Of a stretch of 14,584 bases of DNA, positions 6,708 to 14,421 are shown piece by piece (positions within the stretch are counted from its first letter, which is position 1; each line of letters starts with the position of its first letter). The DNA comes from an uncultured Actinomycetes bacterium. Its GTDB lineage: Bacteria; Actinomycetota; Thermoleophilia; Solirubrobacterales; Solirubrobacteraceae. The stretch covers positions 1 through 14,584 of the forward strand of contig CALAQT010000371.1 in NCBI GenBank assembly GCA_937888775.1. The letters run 5' to 3'. The notes under the pieces were generated by a model, which did no database searches, was not told the origin of the DNA, and was given only the letters and a program-made list of their open reading frames with translations. The translations under genes and the position numbers were made by a program.

Positions 6708-6713
6708 TACAAT
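6708..6713 (+). promoter_or_regulatory. Candidate -10 element for leaderless transcription of ecm
   Basis: TACAAT at 6708-6713 is a good match to TATAAT in a GC-rich setting. It ends 6 bp before the ATG at 6720, so the expected first transcribed base is the A of the start codon or very near it. There is no purine-rich ribosome-binding site upstream of this ATG, in line with a leaderless mRNA, which is common in actinobacteria. No convincing -35 was found at the usual spacing. Confidence 0.4.
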
Positions 6714-6719
6714 CCGCTC

Positions 6720-8723
6720 ATGACCGAATCATCCTCCGCTCGGCTGTCCGAGCGCGATCGGCCGTGGATGATGCGGACCTACGCCGGTCATTCCGACGCT
6801 CGCCGGTCCAACGAGCTCTACCGGCGCAACCTGGAGAAGGGCCAGACCGGCCTGTCGGTCGCCTTCGACCTGCCGACCCAGACCGGTTATGACCCCGATC
6901 ACGAGCTGGCTCGCGGCGAGGTCGGCAAGGTCGGCGTGTCGATCGCCCATGAGCGTGACATGCAAACGCTGCTGGACGGGATCCCGCTTGACCAGATGAA
7001 CACCTCGATGACGATCAACGCAACCGCGGCGTGGCTGCTGGCGCTGTACATCGTCGCAGCGCAAGCGCAGGGTGTGGCCGAGGACCAGCTTCAGGGCACG
7101 ACTCAGAACGACATCCTGAAGGAGTACCTGAGCCGCGGCACGTATGCGTTCCCACCCGGGCCCAGCATGCGGCTGATCGCCGACACGATCGCCTACACCG
7201 TCGCGCACGTGCCCCGCTGGAACCCGATCAACATCTGCTCGTACCACCTCCAGGAGGCAGGCGCGACCCCTGTGCAGGAGATCGCCTACGCGATGAGCAA
7301 CGCGATCGCGGTGCTCGATGCCGTCCGCGAGCGGGTGCCACGGGAGATGATGGGGGCCGTTTTCGGGCGGATCTCGTTCTTCGTCAACGCCGGCGTGCGT
7401 TTCATCGAGGAGCACGCCAAGCTGCGGGCGATGTCGGCCCTGTGGGAGGAGCTGGGGCGAGAGCGCTATGGCGTGGCAGACGAAAAGCAGCGGCGTTTCC
7501 GCTACGGGGTCCAGGTCAACTCGCTGGGGCTGACCGAGGCCCAGCCTGAGAACAACGTGTACCGGATCGCCCTGGAGGCGCTGGCGGTCACGCTTGGGCG
7601 CGACACCCGGGCCCGCGCGGTCCAGCTGCCGGCCTGGAACGAGGCGCTGGGACTGCCCCGGCCCTGGGATCAGCAGTGGTCATTGCGCCTGCAGCAGGTG
7701 CTCGCTTATGAGACCGACCTGCTCGAGTACCCCGACATCTTCGAGGGCTCGACGGTGATGGAGGGCCTGGTCGCCGAGCTGACCAAGGACGCTCGTCAGG
7801 AGATGGCGCGGGTCGCGGAATTGGGCGGCGCGGTGCAGGCCGTGGACTACATGAAGGCCGCGCTGGTCGACTCCCACCGCGAGCGCTGGCGGCGGATCGA
7901 GGCCGGAGAGCTGACCGTGGTGGGGATGAACCGCTTCACTTCAAGCGAGCCCTCGCCACTGACCGCCGATGCCGACGGCGGCATCCTGGTCGTCGATCCG
8001 GAGGTCGAGGCCCAGCAGCGCGCGGCGCTTCTGCAGTGGCGGGCTCAGCGCGACCAAACCGCCGTCGACACCGCTCTGCGGGAGCTGGCCCGGGTCGCCC
8101 GCGACGACTCGGAGAACATCATGCCGGCGACGATCGCGGCCGCCCGGGCCGGGGCCACCACCGGCGAGTGGTCACAGACTCTGCGCGATGTGTTCGGCGA
8201 ATACCGGGCCCCGACCGGGGTCGGCGAGGCCGCGGCGGTGTCCAGCGAGGACGTGTCCGAGCTGCGCGGCGAGGTGGAGCGGATCAGCGATGTCCTGGGC
8301 CGCCGGCTCAAATTCCTGGTCGGCAAGCCCGGCTTGGACGGCCACTCCAACGGCGCCGAGCAGATCGCGGTCCGCGCTCGCGACGCCGGGATGGACGTGG
8401 TCTACGAGGGGATTCGCCTTACTCCCGCTCAGATCGCCACCTCCGCCGCCCAGGAGGGCGTCCACGTGATCGGATTGTCGATCCTGTCGGGTTCGCACGC
8501 CGAGCTGATCCCCGCCGTCCTAAGGGCGCTGCACGAGGCCGGCGCCGGTGACGTGCCGGTCGTCGTGGGCGGGATCATCCCCGACGCCGACGCCGACGCC
8601 CTGCGTGAGGGCGGCGTCGCCGCGGTGTACACGCCCAAGGACTGGGATCTGAACAAGATGATGCGCGACATCATCGCGCTGGTCGGCGAGCGCCACGGGG
8701 TCGACACTGCCGCCCCGGCTTGA
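6720..8723 (+). CDS. ecm: Adenosylcobalamin-dependent ethylmalonyl-CoA mutase (MeaA/Ecm type)
   Basis: A 667-aa cytoplasmic B12 mutase. The N-terminal CoA-binding barrel (about 15-500) and the C-terminal cobalamin domain (about 525-660) are in one chain. The B12 His motif DGHSNG gives D540, H542 and G545, with the GLDGHSNGAEQIA setting of the family. Text such as SVAFDLPTQTGYDPDH (46-61), ARGEVGKVGV (64-73) and LPAWNEALGLPRPWDQQWSL (303-322) matches my memory of R. sphaeroides Ecm and Streptomyces MeaA. Methylmalonyl-CoA mutases read DLATHRGYDSDH there. The family converts (2R)-ethylmalonyl-CoA to (2S)-methylsuccinyl-CoA. Ccr at 501-1751 supplies its substrate, after epimerisation by an enzyme not in this window. 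The stop overlaps the TTG start of meaB by 4 nt, so the two are coupled. Automated labels often call such proteins methylmalonyl-CoA mutase; that specificity is the main alternative. Confidence 0.92.
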   Translation: MTESSSARLSERDRPWMMRTYAGHSDARRSNELYRRNLEKGQTGLSVAFDLPTQTGYDPDHELARGEVGKVGVSIAHERDMQTLLDGIPLDQMNTSMTINATAAWLLALYIVAAQAQGVAEDQLQGTTQNDILKEYLSRGTYAFPPGPSMRLIADTIAYTVAHVPRWNPINICSYHLQEAGATPVQEIAYAMSNAIAVLDAVRERVPREMMGAVFGRISFFVNAGVRFIEEHAKLRAMSALWEELGRERYGVADEKQRRFRYGVQVNSLGLTEAQPENNVYRIALEALAVTLGRDTRARAVQLPAWNEALGLPRPWDQQWSLRLQQVLAYETDLLEYPDIFEGSTVMEGLVAELTKDARQEMARVAELGGAVQAVDYMKAALVDSHRERWRRIEAGELTVVGMNRFTSSEPSPLTADADGGILVVDPEVEAQQRAALLQWRAQRDQTAVDTALRELARVARDDSENIMPATIAAARAGATTGEWSQTLRDVFGEYRAPTGVGEAAAVSSEDVSELRGEVERISDVLGRRLKFLVGKPGLDGHSNGAEQIAVRARDAGMDVVYEGIRLTPAQIATSAAQEGVHVIGLSILSGSHAELIPAVLRALHEAGAGDVPVVVGGIIPDADADALREGGVAAVYTPKDWDLNKMMRDIIALVGERHGVDTAAPA

Positions 8724-9724
8724 GCCCCGGCGCTGCGGACGCGCGGGAGCTCGGCGTCAGGCTGCGCAAGCGCGACCTCAGTGTCGCCGCGGCGGTGCTC
8801 AATCTGGTCGAGAACCGCAGCCCGACGGCGCGTGAGCAGACCGCAGCATTGCTTGGCGCGCTGTCGCCGGGGGAGCTCGTCGGCGAAGCCCCCGCGCACA
8901 TCATCGGGATCACGGGACCGCCGGGGGTGGGCAAGTCTTCGCTGCTCTCCCGGCTCGTCGCCGGTTGGCGCTCCGCGGAGCGTTCGGTGGCCGTGCTCGC
9001 CGTGGACCCCAGCTCACGGCGATCCGGGGGCTCGCTGCTCGGCGATCGCGCCCGTATCGAGTCCGATCCATCCGACCGCGGCGTGTTCATCCGCTCCACG
9101 GCGGCCGGAGACCGGCTCGGCGGTCTCGCGCCCGCCACGCGGGCGGCAGCCAGCGCGCTCGCGGTCGCGTTCGACCTGGTGGTGATCGAGACCGTCGGGG
9201 TCGGCCAGTCAGAGACCGAGGTGGCCGATGTCGCCGACACGGTCGCCGTCGTCGTCCAGCCGGGCTCCGGGGACGTGCTGCAGTTCCTGAAGTCCGGGAT
9301 CATGGAGATCCCCGACGTGCTGGTCGTCACCAAGGCCGACCTGGGACTCGTGGCCACGCGGGCGCTGGGCGACCTGCGAGCAGCGCTGGGCTCGCTGAGC
9401 GCCACCCGGACCCCGGTGGTTGCGGTCTCCTCGGTCGTGCCCCCGATGGGGATCGACGAGCTGATCGAGGCGCTGGAATCCCAGCGCCAGGGACTCGATC
9501 TCGCGCAGCGCCGGCTGCGCGCGCGGCGTATGCACGCGCTCGCCGACTTCGCCGCCGAGCATGGAAACCGCGGCCTGCGGGCGCTGGGCGGCCGCCGCGA
9601 GGCCGAGCGGTGGCTCGCCGAGCAGGATCAAGGGCTCGACGTGCCCGCGCTGACCCTCGCGCTCGAGCGGCGCAGCGAGAGCTGCTCAGCCCGGCCTGAT
9701 GACGCCTGTCACCCTCGGCCGTGA
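8720..9724 (+). CDS. meaB: MeaB-family GTPase chaperone for the B12 mutase
   Basis: A 334-aa G3E-type P-loop GTPase. MeaB proteins gate cofactor loading into acyl-CoA mutases and protect them from inactivation; the immediate upstream gene is the likely client. Motifs: Walker A GPPGVGKSS (66-74), DPSSRRSGGSLLGDRARIE (96-114) containing the switch region, ETVGVGQSETEVAD (157-170), and TKAD (204-207) at the guanine-specificity site, where most members have NKxD. Start TTG 8720 overlaps the ecm stop as TTGA and gives the usual MeaB N-terminus (about 20 residues before AVLNLVEN); no GTG or ATG fits better. The last ~16 residues (SESCSARPDDACHPRP) are unlike the family and run into the dehydrogenase remnant, so the original C-terminus may have been altered by the deletion that left that scrap. 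Confidence 0.9.
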   Translation: MSPGAADARELGVRLRKRDLSVAAAVLNLVENRSPTAREQTAALLGALSPGELVGEAPAHIIGITGPPGVGKSSLLSRLVAGWRSAERSVAVLAVDPSSRRSGGSLLGDRARIESDPSDRGVFIRSTAAGDRLGGLAPATRAAASALAVAFDLVVIETVGVGQSETEVADVADTVAVVVQPGSGDVLQFLKSGIMEIPDVLVVTKADLGLVATRALGDLRAALGSLSATRTPVVAVSSVVPPMGIDELIEALESQRQGLDLAQRRLRARRMHALADFAAEHGNRGLRALGGRREAERWLAEQDQGLDVPALTLALERRSESCSARPDDACHPRP

Positions 9725-9819
9725 TCAGCAACACCGTCGGGCTGGAGCACGCCGCCGATGCCGATCGCGCCTTCGACGCGCGTGAGGCGACCAAGGTCGT
9801 GCTGACCACCGGCGCCTAG
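9703..9819 (+). pseudogene. C-terminal remnant of a zinc-type (MDR) alcohol dehydrogenase
   Basis: Between meaB and the acetyltransferase, one frame opens after tandem TGA TGA stops (9697-9702) and runs to TAG at 9817-9819. It reads about 38 residues, including VGLEHAADADRAFDAREATK and then VVLTTGA. This is the standard ending of medium-chain zinc alcohol/threonine dehydrogenases (VxLEDAxxAYxxFDxREATKVVLxP). There is no room for the other ~300 residues, and no dehydrogenase text was noticed in the other frames upstream. It overlaps the last codons of meaB in another frame. Best read as a deletion scar; a short expressed peptide from GTG 9721 is unlikely. Confidence 0.6.
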
Positions 9820-9875
9820 GGCCGCGTCGCGGCCATTAGTCACCGGCTGGACCGTCGTTACCATCGTGGGCCGAC

Positions 9876-10442
9876 ATGGCCCGCCGAATACGCATCGTGC
9901 TCCCCGGCGAGCCGCTGCTGGACGACCCTACCGCGTTGCGACCGTGGCGCGACAGCGACATCCCGGAGCTGGTCCAGGCCTGCCAGGATCCGGAGATAGT
10001 GCGCTGGACCCGGGTCCCCCCGCGCTATGGCGAGTCCGAGGCCCGGGCGTACCTGCTGGCTCGCTACGACGCCATCGCTGCCGGAGCCTCGGCCCCGTTT
10101 GCAATCGTGCAGGCCACCGACGGCCCGCTGCTGGGGTCGATCTCGCTGATGCGCTTCGCCCACCAGCACGCGCGCGCCGAGGTCGGCTACTGGCTTGCGC
10201 GCACGGCGCGGGGACAGGGGCATGCCGTCCGCGCGGTGCGCCTGATCTGCGCCTGGGCCTTCCGCTCGCTCGGACTGGAGCGCATCGATCTGCTCGCCGC
10301 GACGGGCAACGCCGCCTCCCAGCGCGTAGCCGAGCGGGCCGGCTTCACGCGCGAGGCACTGCTGCGCTCTTACATGCAGGGCACCTACGAGCGCCAGGAT
10401 ATGGTCGCCTACGGGCTGCTGGCCTCAGAAGCCGATCGCTGA
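9876..10442 (+). CDS. GNAT N-acetyltransferase, RimJ/RimL-like
   Basis: A 188-aa acetyl-CoA-dependent acyltransferase of the Acetyltransf_3 type. LRPWRDSDIPELVQACQDPE (21-40) is the typical first strand and helix of RimJ/RimL enzymes. AEVGYWLARTARGQGHA (101-117) carries the acetyl-CoA phosphate loop R-G-Q-G-H-A. N145, S148, V151 and the GF pair at 156-157 form the usual C-terminal wall (N-x-x-S-x-R-V-x-E-R-A-G-F). Family members acetylate ribosomal proteins, antibiotics or small amines; the substrate is not visible. There is no strong ribosome-binding site at ATG 9876; a TACCAT at 9859-9864 could be a -10. Its 3' end overlaps the convergent lipoprotein gene by 34 bp. No functional link with its neighbours is evident. 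Confidence 0.88.
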   Translation: MARRIRIVLPGEPLLDDPTALRPWRDSDIPELVQACQDPEIVRWTRVPPRYGESEARAYLLARYDAIAAGASAPFAIVQATDGPLLGSISLMRFAHQHARAEVGYWLARTARGQGHAVRAVRLICAWAFRSLGLERIDLLAATGNAASQRVAERAGFTREALLRSYMQGTYERQDMVAYGLLASEADR

Positions 10443-10840
10443 TCGGCCTTCGCCGGCGATCCAAGCGAGCTCACGCGCCAACCGTTTTGGGTGTCGATCA
10501 GCTCGATCGTGTCCAGCGCCGCGCGCTGCCCGCGCGCAGCGGTGAGCGCCACCGCCGAAGCGCGCTTGCCCGTGACCTTGATCCGGGTCACGCTCAGCGT
10601 CGGATCCTGAACGCTCTGCACGAAGATTTTCATCGCCGGCTCACAGCCGAGGCCCGCGCTGGACAGGCGTTGCAACAGCGACGGCGCCAGCACCTGCTCA
10701 CACAGCGCCTGGTAGTCGCCGCTGGCTGTCGCCTTGGCGAACTGCTGCACCTTGGCCTGGACCTCCTCACGCGCGCTGGCGCCGCAGCCGGCCAGCGCGC
10801 ACGAGAGCACCACGATCACGATCCCCGATGTGGGCCGCAT
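10409..10840 (-). CDS. Small secreted lipoprotein, probably NTF2-like fold
   Basis: A 143-aa protein from ATG 10840. It has a lipoprotein signal: a short basic start, hydrophobic SGIVIVVLSCALAG, then the lipobox LAGC with the acylated Cys at residue 19. The mature part has a helix (about 24-50, EEVQAKVQQFAKATASGDYQ), two Cys at about 46 and 64 that could pair, and a set of beta strands ending in GWRVSSLG. This pattern is common in actinobacterial lipoproteins of NTF2-like fold. Function unknown. The frame is open further upstream to 10942, but that stretch is Arg/Ser/Pro-rich, would place the signal sequence internally and would overlap moaA. The start lies only 22 bp from the divergent moaA start. 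The C-terminal end overlaps the acetyltransferase gene. Confidence 0.75.
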   Translation of the reverse strand: MRPTSGIVIVVLSCALAGCGASAREEVQAKVQQFAKATASGDYQALCEQVLAPSLLQRLSSAGLGCEPAMKIFVQSVQDPTLSVTRIKVTGKRASAVALTAARGQRAALDTIELIDTQNGWRVSSLGSPAKADQRSASEASSP

Positions 10841-10843
10841 GGC

Positions 10844-10852
10844 GGGAGAGGG
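10844..10852 (+). promoter_or_regulatory. Ribosome-binding site that sets the moaA start
   Basis: GGGAGAGGG at 10844-10852 lies 10 nt before ATG 10863. It favours that codon (or ATG 10866) over in-frame starts further upstream, at 10839 and 10734, which would add residues foreign to MoaA. Confidence 0.6.
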
Positions 10853-10862
10853 TAGCCTGTGG

Positions 10863-11861
10863 ATGATGCTCCTGGAACCGCTCACCGACGGCCACGGACG
10901 GCTGATCGGCGATCTGCGCGTATCGGTCACCGACCGCTGCAACTTCCGCTGTCAGTACTGCATGCCCGCCGAGGGCCTGCCGTGGCTGGAGCGCGCCGAG
11001 ATCTTGAGCTTTGAAGAGATCTCGAGACTCGTCGGGCTGTTGGCCGAGATGGGCGTCGGAGACATCCGCCTGACCGGCGGCGAGCCGCTCGTGCGCCGTG
11101 ACTTCCCGAAGCTGGTGGAGATGCTCACGCGCACCGAAGCTGTGCACGAGGTCTCGGTCACCACCAACGGGTTCCTGCTGGAGCGTGACGCCGAGGCACT
11201 CGTCCGCGCCGGCGTGAGCCGCTTCAACGTGTCGGTCGACTCGCTGCAGAGCGATCGCTTCTACCAGATCACCAGGCGTGACGCCCTGCCCCAGGTCCTG
11301 CGCGGGCTCAAGGCGCTGGAGCAGTACCCCGAGGCCTACCCGATCAAGGTCAACGCGGTGGCGATCCGCGGCTTCACCGAGGACGAGATCCTGCCATTCG
11401 CCGAGCTGGCCCGGCGATCTCCCTACGAGATCCGCTTCATCGAGTTCATGCCTCTGGACGCCGATCGCAACTGGAGTCCCGAGCAGGTGCTCAATGGCGA
11501 GGAGATCCGAGCAGCGATCGAGGCCGTGTACCCGCTCGAGCCCGAGCCCCGCCCGCCCAGTTCGACGGCGCGTGTCTACCGGTTTGCCGACGGCCACGGG
11601 CGGATCGGCTTCATCAACCCGGTGTCCGAGCCGTTCTGCGCGGACTGCAACCGCATCCGGCTGACCGCCGACGGGCGCCTGCGCACCTGCCTGTTCTCGC
11701 TCAACGAGACCGACCTGCGCGGGCCGATACGAGCCGGCGCCGACGACGGCGAGCTGGAGCAGATCATCCGTGACGCGGTCTGGCGCAAGGAGCTCAAGCA
11801 CAACGTGGGAGAGCCCGGCTTCATTCAGCCGCTGCGGACGATGTCCGCCATCGGCGGTTAA
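10863..11861 (+). CDS. moaA: GTP 3',8-cyclase MoaA (molybdenum cofactor, first step)
   Basis: A 332-aa radical SAM enzyme that, together with MoaC, turns GTP into cyclic pyranopterin monophosphate. The N-terminal cluster motif VTDRCNFRCQYCMP gives C26, C30 and C33; TGGEPLVR (71-78) binds SAM. The second 4Fe-4S cluster, which holds the substrate, is at C259, C262 and C276 (FCADCNRIRLTADGRLRTC). The protein ends in Gly-Gly, the tail known to be needed for activity in this family. All key residues are present and the length is standard. Start ATG 10863 follows a good ribosome-binding site. The promoter must lie inside the divergent lipoprotein gene, since only 22 bp separate the two starts. mobA, a late step of the same pathway, is 1.8 kb downstream beyond dipZ; moaC and moeA are not in the window. 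Confidence 0.96.
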   Translation: MMLLEPLTDGHGRLIGDLRVSVTDRCNFRCQYCMPAEGLPWLERAEILSFEEISRLVGLLAEMGVGDIRLTGGEPLVRRDFPKLVEMLTRTEAVHEVSVTTNGFLLERDAEALVRAGVSRFNVSVDSLQSDRFYQITRRDALPQVLRGLKALEQYPEAYPIKVNAVAIRGFTEDEILPFAELARRSPYEIRFIEFMPLDADRNWSPEQVLNGEEIRAAIEAVYPLEPEPRPPSSTARVYRFADGHGRIGFINPVSEPFCADCNRIRLTADGRLRTCLFSLNETDLRGPIRAGADDGELEQIIRDAVWRKELKHNVGEPGFIQPLRTMSAIGG

Positions 11862-11900
11862 CGGGATCGCAAGCTTTGATCGGCATCATCTGAGGCTCCG

Positions 11901-13685
11901 ATGCCTCTGCTGATGCTGTTTGCGCTGATCGCGGGCGCCGGAACCGCGATTACGCCGTGTGTCCTGCCAGTGCTCCCGGCTCTGCTGTCGGCCAGCGCCG
12001 TCGGCGGCCGTCGGCGGCCGCTGGGAATCGTGCTCGGGCTTGCCGCGACGTTCACAATCGCGATCGTCGCCCTGGCGCAGCTGGTCAAGGGCGTCGGGCT
12101 GGACGGGAGCGCAGCGAGGACGCTGGCGATCGTCGTGCTGATCGCCTTCGGCGTGGTGATGCTGGTCCCCGAACTGGCCGAGCGGGTGCAGGCGCCGCTC
12201 TCCCGCCTGGCGCGGTTCGGTCCGCGCACCCGGGGGGACGGATTCTGGTCAGGCATCGGCGTCGGCGGCGCACTCGGCTTCGTTTGCGCCCCTTGCGCCG
12301 GGCCGATCCTCGCGGCCGTCACGTCGGTCAGCGCGTCCGGCGGCGCCTCGGCGCGGGTCGTCGTGGTGGCCTTGTCCTATTCGATCGGGCTCGGCGCCGT
12401 GCTGCTGCTCTACGCGCTCGGTGGCCGGGCGGTGATCGAGCGCATCCGCCGCTCAGCGCGGGGCCACGTGGTCGAGCGCACGCTCGGCGTAGTGCTGCTG
12501 GCGACCGCTCTGGTGATGGCGACCAATCTCGACGTGCGCTTTGAGGAGGCGCTGGCCAAGGACACGAGTCTGCCCGCCTTCCTGGTCGATCCCACCCGCT
12601 CATTGGAGAACTCGAGCGCGGTGCAGAAGCGCCTGGCCTCGCTGCGGCCGCCGTCGCGCTTCGCCGAACGCCAGAGCCAGGCCTCAGCGAGCCCCGTCAC
12701 CGACCGGGTCGGCGTCTCGATCCCGGGGGTCAAGACGCCGTCGCTGCCCGATCTCGGCACCGCGCCCGAGTTCACCAAGACCCAGCGGTGGTTCAACACA
12801 CCCGGTGGCGCCCCGCTGACCCTGGCGGGGCTGCGCGGGCACGTCGTGCTGGTCGACTTCTGGACCTACACGTGCATCAACTGCATCCGCACCTTGCCGT
12901 TCCTGAAGGGCCTGTATGCCACCTACCACCGCTACGGCCTTGAGATCATCGGCGTCGAGACGCCCGAGTTCACCTTCGAGCAGGACGCCGGCAACGTAGA
13001 GCAGGCGATCCAGTCCGACGGCCTTCGCTATCCCGTCGTCCAGGACAACGAATACGGCACGTGGAACGCCTTTCAGAACCAGTACTGGCCGGCCGAGTAC
13101 CTGATCGACTCACGCGGACAGGTCAGGCACACGCAGTTCGGCGAGGGCGACTACAAGCAGGACGAGGCGGCGGTCCGCGAGTTGCTCTCCGAGGCAGGTG
13201 CCAGGCAGCTGCCGCCGCCGATGACGGCCACGGCGATCATGCCATCCACTCAGCTGGCCACGCCCGAGACCTACTTGAACCCGGATCGCGCGCAGGGTTT
13301 CGCCCAGCCGCTGCAACCCGGCACGCACTTCTACGCGGGGGTGACCAACCCGCAGCCAAACGAGTTCGGCTTGCACGGAACATGGAAGATCACCGCGCAG
13401 TCGGCCAGTCCCGTCTCCGCTGGCGCGTCGATTGTGGGCCGCTTTCAGGCCGGACACGTCTATCTCGTGCTGACCTCGGCCGGCAACCAGCCGCGCAGCG
13501 GCCGGATCCTGCTCGACGGCCACCCGGTCTCGGCCGCCGACGCCGGGGCCGACGTCCACAGTGGAATGGTCACCATCGTGGGCCAGCGGCTTTATTCGCT
13601 CGTGTCCCTGCCCAGCGCCGGGCAGCACACCCTGACCGTCCAGCTGCCACCCGGGGTCAGCGCGTATGACTTCACCTTCGGCTAG
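11901..13685 (+). CDS. dipZ: DipZ: CcdA-like membrane domain fused to a thioredoxin-like domain
   Basis: A 594-aa envelope thiol-redox protein. Residues 1-205 form a CcdA/DsbD-type membrane domain with about six helices; its two redox cysteines sit in ITPCVLPVLPAL (C20) and GFVCAPCAGPI (C129, with C132 nearby). It takes electrons from cytoplasmic thioredoxin. A linker leads to an extracytoplasmic TlpA/thioredoxin-like domain (about 285-435) with WTYTCINC (C325, C328) and the conserved WPAEYLIDSRG. The last ~150 residues are the beta-rich, carbohydrate-binding-like domain also known from mycobacterial DipZ. Likely role: keep exported cysteine pairs reduced, for example in cytochrome c maturation. 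ATG 11901 is preceded by a weak TGAGG (11891-11895). It lies 39 bp behind moaA on the same strand and its stop is 3 bp from the stop of convergent mobA. Confidence 0.93.
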   Translation: MPLLMLFALIAGAGTAITPCVLPVLPALLSASAVGGRRRPLGIVLGLAATFTIAIVALAQLVKGVGLDGSAARTLAIVVLIAFGVVMLVPELAERVQAPLSRLARFGPRTRGDGFWSGIGVGGALGFVCAPCAGPILAAVTSVSASGGASARVVVVALSYSIGLGAVLLLYALGGRAVIERIRRSARGHVVERTLGVVLLATALVMATNLDVRFEEALAKDTSLPAFLVDPTRSLENSSAVQKRLASLRPPSRFAERQSQASASPVTDRVGVSIPGVKTPSLPDLGTAPEFTKTQRWFNTPGGAPLTLAGLRGHVVLVDFWTYTCINCIRTLPFLKGLYATYHRYGLEIIGVETPEFTFEQDAGNVEQAIQSDGLRYPVVQDNEYGTWNAFQNQYWPAEYLIDSRGQVRHTQFGEGDYKQDEAAVRELLSEAGARQLPPPMTATAIMPSTQLATPETYLNPDRAQGFAQPLQPGTHFYAGVTNPQPNEFGLHGTWKITAQSASPVSAGASIVGRFQAGHVYLVLTSAGNQPRSGRILLDGHPVSAADAGADVHSGMVTIVGQRLYSLVSLPSAGQHTLTVQLPPGVSAYDFTFG

Positions 13686-13688
13686 CGG

Positions 13689-14294
13689 CTAGGACCGGGC
13701 CGATCGGCGCCGGCGGTCGATGATCGCCGCGGCGCCCAGCACGTCCTCAGGCGCGTTGATGTTGAACAGCAGCTCCGGGTCCTCCACCTCCAGCAGTCGC
13801 GGGCCAATCGCCGCCACCGCCTCTCTCAGCGGCAATGTCGCCTGGCGCGCGCTGGGCGCCAGCAGCTCCGCCGCCTGCGGTTGATAGCAGCCCAGCAGGG
13901 GCTGTGCCGCCCCCTGATGGGCCGCCAGCACCGCCGGCGCGCCGCCAGGATCCGCCTCGACCAGCCGGCGCACGAGTGCCGCCGTCACGAACGGCAGGTC
14001 GACCGCGCAGATCAGCGCGGCCCGGCCCTCGGCGAATCCGAGCGCGTGCACGATCCCGATCAGCGGATGTCGCGGGAAGCGCGGCTCCAGCCACACGGTC
14101 ACCCCCGGCAGGCTCGGGAGCAGGCTGCCCGGCTTGGCGATCACTGCGACATCGTCCAGCGCCGCCTCCAGGGCCCTGAGCGGATAGCAGATCAGCGGCG
14201 TGCCGCACAGCTCGACCGTCGCCTTGGACCCCCCTATGCGGCGCCCCATGCCGCCGGCCAGCACGATCCCGATCGGCGGTTTGGGCGGCTTCAT
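13689..14294 (-). CDS. mobA: MobA-like molybdenum cofactor guanylyltransferase
   Basis: A 201-aa cytoplasmic nucleotidyltransferase that links GMP to molybdopterin, giving the guanine-dinucleotide cofactor of DMSO-reductase-type enzymes. Seen: the GTP loop IVLAGGMGRRIGGSKA (10-25) with Lys24, the metal-binding Asp99 in CAVDLPFV, and FNINAPED (the N-x-N-x-P-E-D box) near the C-terminus. The loop usually reading GPLxGI is HPLIGI here. The length is typical. MobA/MocA/CTP-type relatives share this fold, so guanyl versus cytidyl specificity is inferred mainly from the overall match and the company of moaA. The start ATG 14294 has no strong ribosome-binding site. It converges on dipZ: CTAGCGGCTAG at 13682-13692 supplies the stop codons of both genes, so no separate terminator fits between them. 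Confidence 0.88.
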   Translation of the reverse strand: MKPPKPPIGIVLAGGMGRRIGGSKATVELCGTPLICYPLRALEAALDDVAVIAKPGSLLPSLPGVTVWLEPRFPRHPLIGIVHALGFAEGRAALICAVDLPFVTAALVRRLVEADPGGAPAVLAAHQGAAQPLLGCYQPQAAELLAPSARQATLPLREAVAAIGPRLLEVEDPELLFNINAPEDVLGAAAIIDRRRRSARS

Positions 14295-14421
14295 CGGCGT
14301 CTGGGGAGCCGGTCTCTCACTGCGCGAGCATAAGGGCTCGCGACGAAATTTCTGACGGCTTGTCCGGCCATCCCGCGGGGCCCGGCCAAGATCCTAACCA
14401 CACGTCCTATCATCAACCGGC

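Noticed and set aside
10734..10862. Longer moaA start adding 43 residues
   Set aside because: The added residues are unlike MoaA, overlap the divergent lipoprotein gene, and a good ribosome-binding site marks ATG 10863.
10767..11801. 344-residue minus-strand open frame opposite moaA
   Set aside because: Shadow of moaA; no start context and no recognisable domain.
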